Positions 50,780 to 58,903 of a stretch of 64,000 nt of DNA are shown one piece after another. The notes beneath the pieces are model-generated. The model saw only the letters and a list, made by a program, of their open reading frames with translations, was not told where the DNA came from and ran no database searches. The stretch comes from Natrialba aegyptia DSM 13077 (GTDB taxonomy: Archaea > Halobacteriota > Halobacteria > Halobacteriales > Natrialbaceae), in contig NZ_AOIP01000053.1 in the NCBI RefSeq assembly GCF_000337535.1, forward strand, positions 1-64,000. The letters are read 5' to 3'. The first letter of the stretch is position 1. Each line of letters begins with the position of its first letter. A program made the translations under genes and the position numbers.

Positions 50780-50797
50780 TTTAGGTAAACCTAAAAT
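50778..50797. promoter_or_regulatory. DtxR-box-like palindrome at the HTH-10 gene start
   Basis: Perfect 9-bp inverted repeat ATTTTAGGT-AA-ACCTAAAAT. It overlaps the first base pairs of the start codon (ATG at 50779-50777) and lies between it and a TATA-like TTTTAATAG at about 50805. The pattern resembles DtxR/IdeR/MntR boxes, and a DtxR-family regulator is encoded at 58105. Position fits repression. Confidence 0.6.
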
Positions 50798-50885
50798 CGG
50801 TTAGCTATTAAAAGCATCTCCGAACATGTGCGAGTGACTGTGCGACCAAAATCGATCCCGAGGAGATTCCTCTGAACAAACGCTA

Positions 50886-51146
50886 CTATCGCCAGATAAC
50901 GGTGACGACCTGCTCGTCGCCTTCGATCGTCTCGTACGTGTAGCCCCGGTCGTCCAGTTGCGGATAGAGGTGCTGGGGTGCGCGGTCGTTCCGCTGGACG
51001 AGTACCACCTCGTCGTCGAGGTCAGCAAGCCGTTCGAGCGTGTTCTTCAGTGGTTGTGGCGGCGGTAGCTCTCTGGCATCGATGGTTTCAGTCGGTCGGT
51101 CAGTTGGTGCTCCGACTTCCTCCACGTACGAAGCAATCTCTGGCAT
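50886..51146 (-). CDS. DUF2249 protein, copy 1
   Basis: An 86-residue protein. IDARELPPPQPLKNTLERLADLDDEVVLVQRNDRAPQHLYPQL is the DUF2249 pattern (TusA-like fold without the sulfur Cys); C-terminus QVVTVIWR. The N-terminal 30 residues are acidic. Such proteins cluster with nitric oxide and nitrite-related genes and hemerythrin-like proteins; function is not established. Divergent from the CGCGG protein, with a CGAATCTATTCA site between. Paralogue at 58624. Confidence 0.82.
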   Translation of the reverse strand: MPEIASYVEEVGAPTDRPTETIDARELPPPQPLKNTLERLADLDDEVVLVQRNDRAPQHLYPQLDDRGYTYETIEGDEQVVTVIWR

Positions 51147-51184
51147 AACTGCTCGTCAGGGCGAGATAGGCAAACACCTTAACC

Positions 51185-51196
51185 CGAATCTATTCA
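51185..51196. promoter_or_regulatory. CGAA-N4-TTCG-like site a
   Basis: CGAATCTATTCA, one mismatch from CGAA-N4-TTCG. It lies between the divergent DUF2249 (start 51146) and CGCGG gene (start 51287). Weak evidence alone; part of a set with 51708, 52869, 58574 and 59901. Confidence 0.4.
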
Positions 51197-51286
51197 GGAG
51201 GTCCGATGGACGAGGGAAGATCACGTCCTGGTATTGATACGTGGGAATCGGCCTGGTATTTATCGCATTTGCCCCCGTATATCGGA

Positions 51287-51616
51287 ATGGAAACTATGTC
51301 TAGTACCCACGACGACCACGACCACGACCACGACGCACAGCCCGTCACTGACCGAATTCACGACAACTCGTGGTCAGCGAACCTCGAGAAACCGGAACAC
51401 GCCGACGATAGGCAACTGGTGGTCGACCAGGCCCTTTCGGCGATCGAACACACCGCCCCCGGCAACCACGTGAACCTCGTCACACACGCCAACCACGGTC
51501 ATCCAGAGGGCTACCTCTACGACGTATTAGAGAGCGAAGGTGGTGACGACGTGGAGTGGGAATACATAGAACAGTGTGGTTGCGGGGGACACGTCGTCAG
51601 AGTTCACGTTTCGTAG
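51287..51616 (+). CDS. CGCGG-family protein (putative radical-SAM-modified RiPP precursor), copy 1
   Basis: A 109-residue protein. Residues 8-16 are His/Asp repeats (HDDHDHDHD); then WSANLEKPEHADDR, the conserved LVTHANHGHPEGYLYDVL, and the terminal motif EQCGCGGHVVRVHV with C97 and C99. This pattern is that of a haloarchaeal family named in protein-family resources as CGCGG family putative rSAM-modified RiPP. No radical SAM gene is in the window. The ATG at 51287 has a TATA-like GTATTTAT about 28 nt upstream; an ATG at 51296 is the alternative. A paralogue with CTCGG is at 62790. Confidence 0.78.
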   Translation: METMSSTHDDHDHDHDAQPVTDRIHDNSWSANLEKPEHADDRQLVVDQALSAIEHTAPGNHVNLVTHANHGHPEGYLYDVLESEGGDDVEWEYIEQCGCGGHVVRVHVS

Positions 51617-51707
51617 CGGTCGTCAGCAGGGATCTTTCGACCGGCTCAATTTCTCTGGAAACGAAGACTAAGTGACTCCCCATTTCCTGTCCGAATCCAT
51701 ACTCGCT

Positions 51708-51719
51708 TGAATATATTCG
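51708..51719. promoter_or_regulatory. CGAA-N4-TTCG-like site b
   Basis: TGAATATATTCG, one mismatch from CGAA-N4-TTCG, 50 nt upstream of the start at 51758. The same 12-mer occurs at 52869, 51 nt upstream of the next-but-one gene. The central TATATT could also be the TATA box. Confidence 0.5.
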
Positions 51720-51757
51720 GAGAACCAACCACGCTCCCCGGGACCGTACGATTACCT

Positions 51758-52378
51758 ATGCCTGGGTTCCCATCTCCGTTCGGCGGCGAGGACGACGAGC
51801 TCTTCGATCCCTACGATGAGTTCGTCTCCGATAACGTCCCGATGCCAGGGCCGTTTCTCGACGAACACAATATCCTGGCTGGGTTGGACCACGTCATCTT
51901 CCACAGATTGACGCGTGAACTCTTTGAGGAGCGGAAGGTATACGACATGACGTTCAACTATAACCTCGCACGGTTGAACCTCGATACGCGCCATCCCGGC
52001 GCAGGGTATCGGTATGCGGTGGAATCACCCGATGTTGACGACGCCATCGACGCCGACGACATCGATAGCGTCTTGCGGGCTGAATTCACCCCCACGACGC
52101 CATTTTGTCCGCAGACGCACACGCTGACAATCGGATCGTTCAGGGCCTGGAACGGCCTGTCTGATCGTCACGAGTACGACCTCGTTCGCGTCCGGGCGGC
52201 GCCGATGCACCACCAGAGCGAAGCGATCAACGAACAACTCGCAGAACTCGAAACGACGTTCCTTGAGGAGGGCGACCCCGAAGCCGAACCGACCGAAGCC
52301 CGTGAAGTCGGCTCAAACCCGATGGAGCGCGCGATGAAGGAGGAGGGGACCAGCCGCGGTCCTCAGGCACCGTTCTGA
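51758..52378 (+). CDS. Conserved hypothetical protein of the NO region
   Basis: A 206-residue acidic soluble protein that I do not recognise. The N-terminus is Pro/Gly/Phe-rich (GFPSPFGGEDDELFDPYDEF), the middle contains HNILAGLDHVIFHRLTREL, and FTPTTPFCPQTHTLTIGSFRAW holds a single Cys reminiscent of MIP18/DUF59 proteins, then a His-rich APMHHQSEAI. The tail is disordered and charged. Start at 51758 is favoured since the N-terminal extension from 51707 would span the CGAA-like site. It sits between the CGCGG gene and an NnrS-like gene, both with related upstream sites, so a role in NO metabolism or cofactor assembly is suspected. Confidence 0.65.
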   Translation: MPGFPSPFGGEDDELFDPYDEFVSDNVPMPGPFLDEHNILAGLDHVIFHRLTRELFEERKVYDMTFNYNLARLNLDTRHPGAGYRYAVESPDVDDAIDADDIDSVLRAEFTPTTPFCPQTHTLTIGSFRAWNGLSDRHEYDLVRVRAAPMHHQSEAINEQLAELETTFLEEGDPEAEPTEAREVGSNPMERAMKEEGTSRGPQAPF

Positions 52379-52471
52379 GACGAAGGCGGGGGTAACGGTA
52401 CCCACATCGGGGGCAGTAGCATGAACATTTTCGCATCGACACTGACCTCCCCACCCAACCAATGATTCAAC

Positions 52472-52735
52472 ATGGCAGTGACGAAAACGCTCCCCAAAGG
52501 ATGGCAACTTCGACACAAACAGCAGTATCGTGATTCGTTCATCGAGCGCGACTACACTCGGATCGCGTATTCGGACGGCGATCGGACCATCTACATCAAC
52601 GACATCCAAAAACCCAATTCGTTCGAAGGCTGGCGGTTTCTGGTTCGGGTCCAGGGTACTGACAACCGGCAACTCGGTATTACCGAGGATCTCTCGGAGG
52701 CCGAGACGATCGCACGCGAGTATATGAGGGAGTGA
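52472..52735 (+). CDS. Small conserved hypothetical protein
   Basis: An 87-residue soluble protein without an identified motif. It has many aromatic and basic residues for a haloarchaeal protein (WQLRHKQQYRDSFIERDYTR) and a beta-rich middle (TRIAYSDGDRTIYINDI). It lies 93 nt after the hypothetical gene and 184 nt before the NnrS-like gene, same strand. Possibly a small DNA-binding or adaptor protein; nothing decides this. Confidence 0.6.
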   Translation: MAVTKTLPKGWQLRHKQQYRDSFIERDYTRIAYSDGDRTIYINDIQKPNSFEGWRFLVRVQGTDNRQLGITEDLSEAETIAREYMRE

Positions 52736-52868
52736 TCGAATGCGACACCATCTCTCGAACGCAACGGCGACGTATACAGCGATAGCAGGCGACGACCAGT
52801 AGGATGCTCGCCGCTAGCGAAGCGACGGATGGCGTTGGTCCGTACGACCGCCGATACGCAGCTGTGAC

Positions 52869-52880
52869 TGAATATATTCG
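52869..52880. promoter_or_regulatory. CGAA-N4-TTCG-like site c
   Basis: TGAATATATTCG, identical to site b including the following GGAG, 51 nt upstream of the NnrS-like gene start at 52920. The same spacing to two different genes supports a shared promoter or operator element. Confidence 0.55.
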
Positions 52881-52919
52881 GAGGCATCGACTCACAGGTC
52901 CATCACGAAAGCGTAGACG

Positions 52920-54281
52920 ATGAGTGTCGTTCCTGGGAACCTGGAGACGGAGAAGCAGCCCCCGATGACCGTCCCGTTACGACACTTCGTCGTGGCTATC
53001 GGGTTCTTGTTTCTCGGGGGAGTTGCCGGCCTAGCAAACGCCTTCGGAATAGGATCGGGGCTCCTCCCGCTCGCTCACATTCACCTGCTGCTGGCGGGGT
53101 GGGTCTGTATCACGATTATGGGTGCGATGACCCAGTTCGTGCCCGTTTGGTCCGGCGTCACGCTCCACAGTCGCCGGCTCGCGACCGTCCAACTGTGGAT
53201 TGTCGGTATCGGACTGGTTGGTTTTGCGGTCGCACTGACCGGCGGCTGGCTTCGGCTCACGCCGGTCTTCGGTACCTTGATGGCCATCGGTTTCTGGGTG
53301 TTCGTCTACAACATCGCCCGGACGCTGGTCACCATCGACGGTCGGTACGACGTGACCGAACGACACTTTGCGTTCGCACTCGCGTTCTTCGTGGCGCTCA
53401 CGCTTCTCGGCGTGGCACTTGCGGTCGATTTCGTTCGACCGCTGTTCGTCCCAGTTGGACTTTCACGCGTCGATGTCGTCTCGGCCCACGCCACGCTTGC
53501 TATTTACGGCGCCGTTCTGACGACGGTCCTCGGTGCGCTCTATCAGTTGGGAACGATGTTCACCCAGACTGACCTCCACGGAATCGACACGTACCTCCAG
53601 GGCTTCGAGGAGGTATTCTACCCGATCGGCGTGGTCGCTCTGGCGACCGGTCGGCTGGTCGGTCACGTTGCGCTCGCCCGCGTGGGGGCGCTCCTGATTC
53701 TCGGTGGAATCGGGTGTATGAGCGTCGTCCTTGCCCGTCGTCTCTACGAAACCCAGGTCCCGTGGACGCCGATGCTCTCACGGTACACTGTCGCGGCAGC
53801 GGCGATGGCTGCGTGGGTCCTCGCGACTGTTCCGGTATGGATCGTCGATCCGGTCGCGCCGACAACCCGATTCGGCGCCCCGGGAGCCACACACCTGCTC
53901 GGACTCGGCGTAATCGGCTTCGTCGTCCTCGGAACGATCTACCATATCGTTCCCTTCATCGTCTGGGTGCACCACTACAGCGATCGCCTCGGCTACGAGG
54001 CCGTGCCGATGATCGACGACCTCTACGACGACAGGCTGGCAGCCCTCGACCTCGGTCTGTTCACGATCGGCGGCCTCGCGCTCATTGTCGCGGATTGGAC
54101 GACTCTCTCGTCACTCCTCGCAGGGGTTGGCGGTCTCTTGATCGTTGCTGGCATTCTTGTGTTCAGCTGGAACATGGGTTCCGTGATTCGAACCCACAGT
54201 CCGAACGGGCTCGTGGGTGTACTCGTTCCTGACGTGTCACGGGGCTCGTCGACCGACACCACGTCGGAGGACCCACGGTGA
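52920..54281 (+). CDS. NnrS-like multi-span membrane protein, copy 1
   Basis: A 453-residue protein with about twelve helices and His residues in membrane segments: PLAHIHLLLAGWV, VSAHATLAIYGAV, YHIVPFIVWVHHYSD. This His pattern recalls NnrS and the heme-copper oxidase/NOR fold, but lacks the full set of NOR ligands. NnrS proteins aid survival under NO stress. The start at 52920 follows site c by 51 nt; an internal ATG at residue 16 is possible. A second NnrS-like gene is at 55392. Quinol or heme binding is inference. Confidence 0.75.
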   Translation: MSVVPGNLETEKQPPMTVPLRHFVVAIGFLFLGGVAGLANAFGIGSGLLPLAHIHLLLAGWVCITIMGAMTQFVPVWSGVTLHSRRLATVQLWIVGIGLVGFAVALTGGWLRLTPVFGTLMAIGFWVFVYNIARTLVTIDGRYDVTERHFAFALAFFVALTLLGVALAVDFVRPLFVPVGLSRVDVVSAHATLAIYGAVLTTVLGALYQLGTMFTQTDLHGIDTYLQGFEEVFYPIGVVALATGRLVGHVALARVGALLILGGIGCMSVVLARRLYETQVPWTPMLSRYTVAAAAMAAWVLATVPVWIVDPVAPTTRFGAPGATHLLGLGVIGFVVLGTIYHIVPFIVWVHHYSDRLGYEAVPMIDDLYDDRLAALDLGLFTIGGLALIVADWTTLSSLLAGVGGLLIVAGILVFSWNMGSVIRTHSPNGLVGVLVPDVSRGSSTDTTSEDPR

Positions 54282-54501
54282 GTGGCACGAAGATTCCTCG
54301 GACTACATCGATGCACTCGACCGAGACTCGTACTTGCCCGGGAGTACTCGAAAGTGTACAGCAAATTGTACCGCTCATCAGAGCTAACATCCCGCTTCAT
54401 TCAGAGGCAAGGTTCATGTAGTTCGTCCGTCACTTATACTGAATATCTTGGATGTGGACCACTTACCAGTAATCTCAACGAGGCTTTTTTTGTGATTGAC
54501 T

Positions 54502-55284
54502 TCACTCCAACAGGTGGCCTGCGACGATACCGTTTAGCTGTCTGAAATAAAGTTCGTCGTCGTGCCAGAATGGTTGAGTCCCACTTAGGTCTTCCTCGGC
54601 ATCCTTCCGAATCATTTCTCTGGCTTCCGTAGCCCGCGGTTCGGGCGTCTGTGCGTTGGATAACCAGCTCTCGACGTTTTGTACCACTGAGTCCGTCCGT
54701 AGATGATCTATTTCTATTCTCTGTTCAGTAAATACGTGTATCAATTCACTAATCGAAAGGGCCCGGACGTGTGAGGGATCGCGGAGACGCTCGAATGTAT
54801 TGTGGTATTCAGCCCGGTCCGAATGTTCGCTGACAACCAGATCTCCGACGGCGAGAGTTCCATTCGGTCGACAGACACGAGCCATCTCCTGAACGACATA
54901 GTCGGGATGCTCGACGTGATGGAGCGCCAAACGGCAAACAACAACGTCAAACGAGTTAGCAGGACACGGAATAGCCTCAGCATCACCCCTGATGAAGGCG
55001 ACGTTCTCTGTTTCGCTATCTCGCTTCTTCTCTTGAGCGATCTCGAGTGGGGCTTTTGTTAGATCTAATCCAACCACCTCTGCACAGTGATCACCGAAGC
55101 TGAATGCTACGTGGCCGGGACCGGTGGCAACTTCGAGCACGCGATCACTCGAGTCAACTCCAGTTGCTTCGACTAATCGGGCAATCCACTCTGGATCAGT
55201 TACCGACGCGTTCTCCGCGTATGCAGCAGCCTGTTTCGTGAACGCACGACGAACAGTACGCTTATGCTCGGATGGGTTAGGCAT
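54502..55284 (-). CDS. Class I SAM methyltransferase (UbiE-like)
   Basis: A 260-residue enzyme with VLEVATGPGHVAFSFGDHC (SAM motif), GLDLTKAPLEIA, then RGDAEAIPCPANSFDVVVCRLALHHVEHPDYV (post-I region) and a C-terminal substrate domain. Typical of UbiE/MenG-like or small-molecule methyltransferases. Lower-GC codon use than its neighbours, and it lies between two NnrS-like genes on the minus strand; may methylate a quinone or a metal(loid). The N-terminal KRTVRRAFTKQAAAY is the UbiE-type start. Confidence 0.88.
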   Translation of the reverse strand: MPNPSEHKRTVRRAFTKQAAAYAENASVTDPEWIARLVEATGVDSSDRVLEVATGPGHVAFSFGDHCAEVVGLDLTKAPLEIAQEKKRDSETENVAFIRGDAEAIPCPANSFDVVVCRLALHHVEHPDYVVQEMARVCRPNGTLAVGDLVVSEHSDRAEYHNTFERLRDPSHVRALSISELIHVFTEQRIEIDHLRTDSVVQNVESWLSNAQTPEPRATEAREMIRKDAEEDLSGTQPFWHDDELYFRQLNGIVAGHLLE

Positions 55285-55391
55285 TCTGATTCACCGTCAC
55301 TGGTTCCAGAGATAGTTGGGACGCTATAATAACCTGTACAGTAGTAGTTGTCAGACTTATATGGACGGTTGAGGAAACCGGTCACTCCCGC

Positions 55392-56582
55392 TCAGCCGGC
55401 GTGGATACCAACGAGTCGTCTCGTCAGTACGTAAGCGTAGATACTCGTGCCCACGATACCGAGCGTGGCACCGACGTCTCCTACCACCGGTGCGCCGAGT
55501 AGTGGTTCTACCGCTCGCAGTACGACTCCGAACCCGAGTGTGACGAGTGTCGCGAGACCGATACGGTCGCTCGCACCAGTGAACTGGCCCGTTCCGATCG
55601 GGAAGAACTCGTATGCATAGCCGATGATCGTCAACAGGAGAAACCCGTCGAGTACGAGTGGGACGTGTGCTTCGAGCAGCCAGGCGTCCTCCCCACTGAT
55701 TGCAACCGTCGCGGCGACGAATACACCCCCAGCCCCTGCGAAAGCGCCTGCCAGGACGCCGAGGAGACCAACGCGTCGGCGGTCAGTCCGAACTGCGACG
55801 ATAGCCACCATCCCGAGATAGCATATCACGCTGAACGATAGAACGACGGCACCCACCTGGAACAGTGGCCCCCTCCAGAAGCTACCGGCGATGAGGGCGG
55901 GAGCGACGACACCTCCACCGAGGGCACCCCACGTGAGTGGCCGTGGCGGGACGACGTGGAAGAAACCGACGAGGAGTCGCGTGCCCAGGCTGATGATCAA
56001 CAGTGCCGCGAAGCCAACAGCGTAGAAGTGCACGACGCCGGGAATAGATGTGGCGGGAATCACCGGAATGCTTGACGCCCTCGCGAGGAGTGCGATGGTA
56101 CCGATAGCTAGGTATAGAATCGCGAACGGGACTGTCGCGGTGGCGGCACGCGTCGAACGTTGCGGGCGGTCCCTGCTGCGGATCACCACGCTCGGATCCG
56201 CCCGAAGGACAGGAACGATTGTCGCACCCAGTACGGCCAGGAAACAAGCGACACCGAGACTCCAGAGGCTAGCACCAGCTGTGACGAGTGGTCGGGGAAG
56301 GGTCGTCAGCTGTCCGGCCACGAGTACGGCAGCGCCGGCGTACGAGATGACGAGGTGGACGCCGGGAAGCCGGGGTGTTGCGAGGGTCGTTCCGACGTAC
56401 GCCGGGAGCAACAGGTACGCCATACCGAAGGTCATCGGCAGGACGGCCCCCAGCAGCCCAAACAACCCGATCGATCGAATTGGCCAATCGAGCAGATACG
56501 TCGTCTGGAGGCCGACCATCCCGAGAGCGCTGGCGACGGCAAACGCATGCGTCCAGCGACTGACGCCACCAGCTCGGTTCAC
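55392..56582 (-). CDS. NnrS-like multi-span membrane protein, copy 2
   Basis: A 396-residue protein with about twelve helices. Helix-embedded motifs are FGMAYLLLPAYVGTTL, GVVHFYAVGFAALLIISLGTRLLVGFFHVVPPRP and LEAHVPLVLDGFLLLTIIGYAYEFFP; the His in VHFYAVG, FFHVVPP and EAHVPL parallel those of copy 1. A role in NO handling is inferred from the fold and from the Ric gene upstream on the same strand (56760-57485, 177 nt away). Not closely similar to copy 1 in primary sequence. Confidence 0.72.
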   Translation of the reverse strand: MNRAGGVSRWTHAFAVASALGMVGLQTTYLLDWPIRSIGLFGLLGAVLPMTFGMAYLLLPAYVGTTLATPRLPGVHLVISYAGAAVLVAGQLTTLPRPLVTAGASLWSLGVACFLAVLGATIVPVLRADPSVVIRSRDRPQRSTRAATATVPFAILYLAIGTIALLARASSIPVIPATSIPGVVHFYAVGFAALLIISLGTRLLVGFFHVVPPRPLTWGALGGGVVAPALIAGSFWRGPLFQVGAVVLSFSVICYLGMVAIVAVRTDRRRVGLLGVLAGAFAGAGGVFVAATVAISGEDAWLLEAHVPLVLDGFLLLTIIGYAYEFFPIGTGQFTGASDRIGLATLVTLGFGVVLRAVEPLLGAPVVGDVGATLGIVGTSIYAYVLTRRLVGIHAG

Positions 56583-56759
56583 GAGCGTTGCCGACGAGGC
56601 CGATCACAATAAGCTAATTGCGCCGGCCCGCCGGTGCTACTGCTCTGCGTCGCCCTCGTTCGAGACGGGACACTTCCGGCAGAGTCAGGAGCCATAGCAA
56701 CCCGTGTCCGATCCATCTCGGTACGGAATCCGAATAGATCCATCCAGGAGAGATGACGA

Positions 56760-57485
56760 TCAGGAATTTCGAGATTCTACACCGTCCGATAGTTTCGTCT
56801 CCGCTTCGACGAAGAGGACGTTGTTCTCCTTGTGGACGTGTTCGTGCGTGTCTCGCTCGAGAGCATCGAGACGCTCGATCATACTCTCGTAGCTCGGACA
56901 TGCGTCGGCTGGGATGGTATACCCGTCCGTCAGTTCCGCGATGCGCTCTAGCAGTTCCGCCGTATCCTCGTGGTCCGCCTTCATCTCCTCGATTTCCTCC
57001 CGGAGTCGTCGGCGTTCCCCTTCGGAGAGCGACTCCCCACGGTCGAGCTTCTCGATGATCGGGAAGACCTCCTCTTCTTCCTCCCGAATGTGTTCCTTCA
57101 TCGTTGGCGCGAGGTCGAGATACGCTGTTTGGAGTGCCTCCAGTTCGGGATGGTTCTCTCCGTGAACGCGAGCGATCTTTCTGACGAGGCCCTCCAGTGC
57201 CGGTAGTTCCTCGCGCAGGTACTGATGGTGGGTTTCGATGACGTCGTCGACCAGTTCCGCGAGGTTGTCCCAGTCAGCCGCCTGAGCGTCGTCCGTCTGG
57301 ATGTCGGCGAGCTCTTCGCGCACATCGTCCAGATTGACTCCAGCCTGTTTACACGCTATCTCGAGGGAGGCGTCCCCGCCACAACAGTAATCGATATCCG
57401 CTGCCTCGAAAACACGGGTATAGGCCGGTACCTCACGGGCAAGTTCTCCTACCGGTCGCTGGGGATCGATGGTCGCGTTGGACAT
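56760..57485 (-). CDS. ric: Ric/ScdA/YtfE-type di-iron Fe-S cluster repair protein
   Basis: A 241-residue protein. An N-terminal ScdA domain has ARVFEAADIDYCCGGDASLEIACKQAG-type pattern (here FEAADIDYCCGGD with C34, C35). A hemerythrin-like domain follows: ETHHQYLREELPAL, IREEEEEVFPIIEKL, MKADHEDTAELL, THEHVHKENNVLFVEAE, with the His and Glu ligands of a di-iron centre. These proteins repair Fe-S clusters damaged by NO or peroxide. It is probably co-transcribed with NnrS-like copy 2. The context supports an NO-resistance region. Confidence 0.93.
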   Translation of the reverse strand: MSNATIDPQRPVGELAREVPAYTRVFEAADIDYCCGGDASLEIACKQAGVNLDDVREELADIQTDDAQAADWDNLAELVDDVIETHHQYLREELPALEGLVRKIARVHGENHPELEALQTAYLDLAPTMKEHIREEEEEVFPIIEKLDRGESLSEGERRRLREEIEEMKADHEDTAELLERIAELTDGYTIPADACPSYESMIERLDALERDTHEHVHKENNVLFVEAETKLSDGVESRNS

Positions 57486-57627
57486 CTCAGATCTACGTGA
57501 TGATCATATCCGTAGGTCCTTGAGGGGAAAGCCGAACATTGCCGGAGTACGAGCCACCAGCGGTCGTGAGATGTCCATGAATACAGGGTCTAACAATCGG
57601 TCCTCGAAAACGTGAACATCCCCTCGG

Positions 57628-57978
57628 TCAATCTATCTGTGATTCGAGGTACTCACGCAGGACGACGGCATTGTTCCGTTCCCGGTCAGTAGCAGCGTAC
57701 AGCAACGTCAGCTGGTCGTCCTTGGCGACATCGAGAACACGTCCGACGGCGTCGTCCTTCTCCTTGAGCTCCGAGACGTACCGCTCCTTAAACTCCGTCC
57801 ATCGATCAGGGTCGTGATCGTACCACGTCCGGAGCTCGTCGGATGGCGCAACCTCCTTGATCCACGCATCGAGTTGCGCCTCCTCCTTCGAAACGCCTCG
57901 AGGCCAAAGCCGGTCGACGAGCACCCGCGCTCCATCGTTGTCAGGGTCGTCGTAGATCCGTTTCGTCGTGATCTCCAT
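57628..57978 (-). CDS. DUF488 protein
   Basis: A 116-residue soluble protein with the DUF488 pattern RIYDDPDNDGARVLVDRLWPRGVSKEEAQLD (conserved DRLWPRG), RTWYDHDPDRWTEF and LTLLYAATDRERNNAVVLREYL. Function of the family is unknown; it is often near metal or oxidative-stress genes. Start at 57978 is the family N-terminus (MEITTKRIY); the frame continues upstream to 58014. Divergent from the DtxR-family gene with 126 nt between. Confidence 0.85.
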   Translation of the reverse strand: MEITTKRIYDDPDNDGARVLVDRLWPRGVSKEEAQLDAWIKEVAPSDELRTWYDHDPDRWTEFKERYVSELKEKDDAVGRVLDVAKDDQLTLLYAATDRERNNAVVLREYLESQID

Positions 57979-58104
57979 ACAAAGCTCCTCATCGGCCTGG
58001 GCCTTGATGGTCACGTCTATTCGGACGTCTTCGGGGAGACGGTATGACTTCGCGTGAACTAATTCGGGAGAGAGACTTCATCGTCGGAGGGCCGATGGAA
58101 ACGT

Positions 58105-58563
58105 ATGGCAACCGAAATTACCTCGTCAGCCACCGGCCCTGTCGGGGCGAGTGTCGGTCGGCGTACGGGCCAGTATCTGTTGGCAATCGATTGGCTGTCC
58201 GAGGACGCCGACCAAGTGGCGCCCGGTGAGATTGCGGCACGTCTGGGCGTTAGCGGAGCGAGCGTCACGGAGATGGGTTCGAAGCTAGAAGACGCAGGGT
58301 TAGTGACCGTGAAGAAATACACCGGCGTGAAGCTGACCGATAAGGGTCGGGAGGTCGCCCGAGAACTCGCGTGGCGACTCTGCGTCGTCGAGAATTTTTT
58401 CGAAGAGGAACTCTCCGCAGACCTCAACGAGGACCAGTCCTATGGGATCGGCTATACGCTTCCTCCTGAGGCTATCAAGCGATTGCGTGACTTGGTCGAC
58501 CATCCCTGCATCGATCGCTGCCCCCAGACGAGACAGGACTACGATGGCTGTCGCATCGCGTAG
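58105..58563 (+). CDS. DtxR/SirR-family metal-dependent regulator
   Basis: A 152-residue regulator. The N-terminal winged helix reads YLLAIDWLSEDADQVAPGEIAARLGVSGASVTEMGSKLEDAGLV with the DtxR-type recognition helix SVTEMGSKL, followed by the dimerisation/metal domain with RELAWRLCVVENFFEEEL (the VVENFF metal-ligand region) and a C-terminal Cys-rich tail DRCPQTRQDYDGCRIA. Iron- or manganese-bound DtxR proteins repress uptake and redox genes. It may bind DtxR-box-like palindromes at 50778 and 59926. Confidence 0.88.
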   Translation: MATEITSSATGPVGASVGRRTGQYLLAIDWLSEDADQVAPGEIAARLGVSGASVTEMGSKLEDAGLVTVKKYTGVKLTDKGREVARELAWRLCVVENFFEEELSADLNEDQSYGIGYTLPPEAIKRLRDLVDHPCIDRCPQTRQDYDGCRIA

Positions 58564-58573
58564 CGAGTCCGTC

Positions 58574-58585
58574 CGAACATAGTCG
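58574..58585. promoter_or_regulatory. CGAA-N4-TTCG-like site d
   Basis: CGAACATAGTCG, one mismatch from the consensus, 39-50 nt upstream of the DUF2249 start at 58624. A TATA-like TGTATTG lies between them. Confidence 0.45.
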
Positions 58586-58623
58586 GGGATGTGTATTGGA
58601 CGACAGGTCGTGAATATGGTTCT

Positions 58624-58860
58624 ATGAGTGCCGACATACACACTGACGCGGACGAAGTCCTCGATGTCCGAGAGATAGACGGTCAGCCGTTCGATCCGAT
58701 TATGACCGCACTTGGTGAACTCTCGGAGGGAGAGACGCTATTGCTCGTCAACAGTTTCGAACCCGAACCGCTGTATGAGGTCCTGACAGAGCGCGGATTC
58801 GAGTACGAAACTGAGCAGCGTGGTCCGAGAAAGTGGCACGTCCGTATTGAAAACGCCTGA
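58624..58860 (+). CDS. DUF2249 protein, copy 2
   Basis: A 78-residue protein. VLDVREIDGQPFDPIMTALGELSEGETLLLVNSFEPEPLYEVL is the DUF2249 pattern; C-terminus RGPRKWHVRIENA. It resembles copy 1 at 50886 in fold only. The start at 58624 (MSADIHTDA) is chosen because a TATA-like element and CGAA-like site precede it. Function unknown; in other microbes the family lies beside hemerythrin and NO reductase genes, as here (Ric, qNOR). Confidence 0.82.
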   Translation: MSADIHTDADEVLDVREIDGQPFDPIMTALGELSEGETLLLVNSFEPEPLYEVLTERGFEYETEQRGPRKWHVRIENA

Positions 58861-58903
58861 GGGAACGACCAGACTCTTGCAGAATTCGGTTCTATCGCGT
58901 CGC

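Noticed and set aside
54483..54492. T-tract as a terminator of the NnrS-like gene
   Set aside because: It lies about 200 nt downstream, inside the tail region of the convergent methyltransferase transcript, with no stem; too weak to call.
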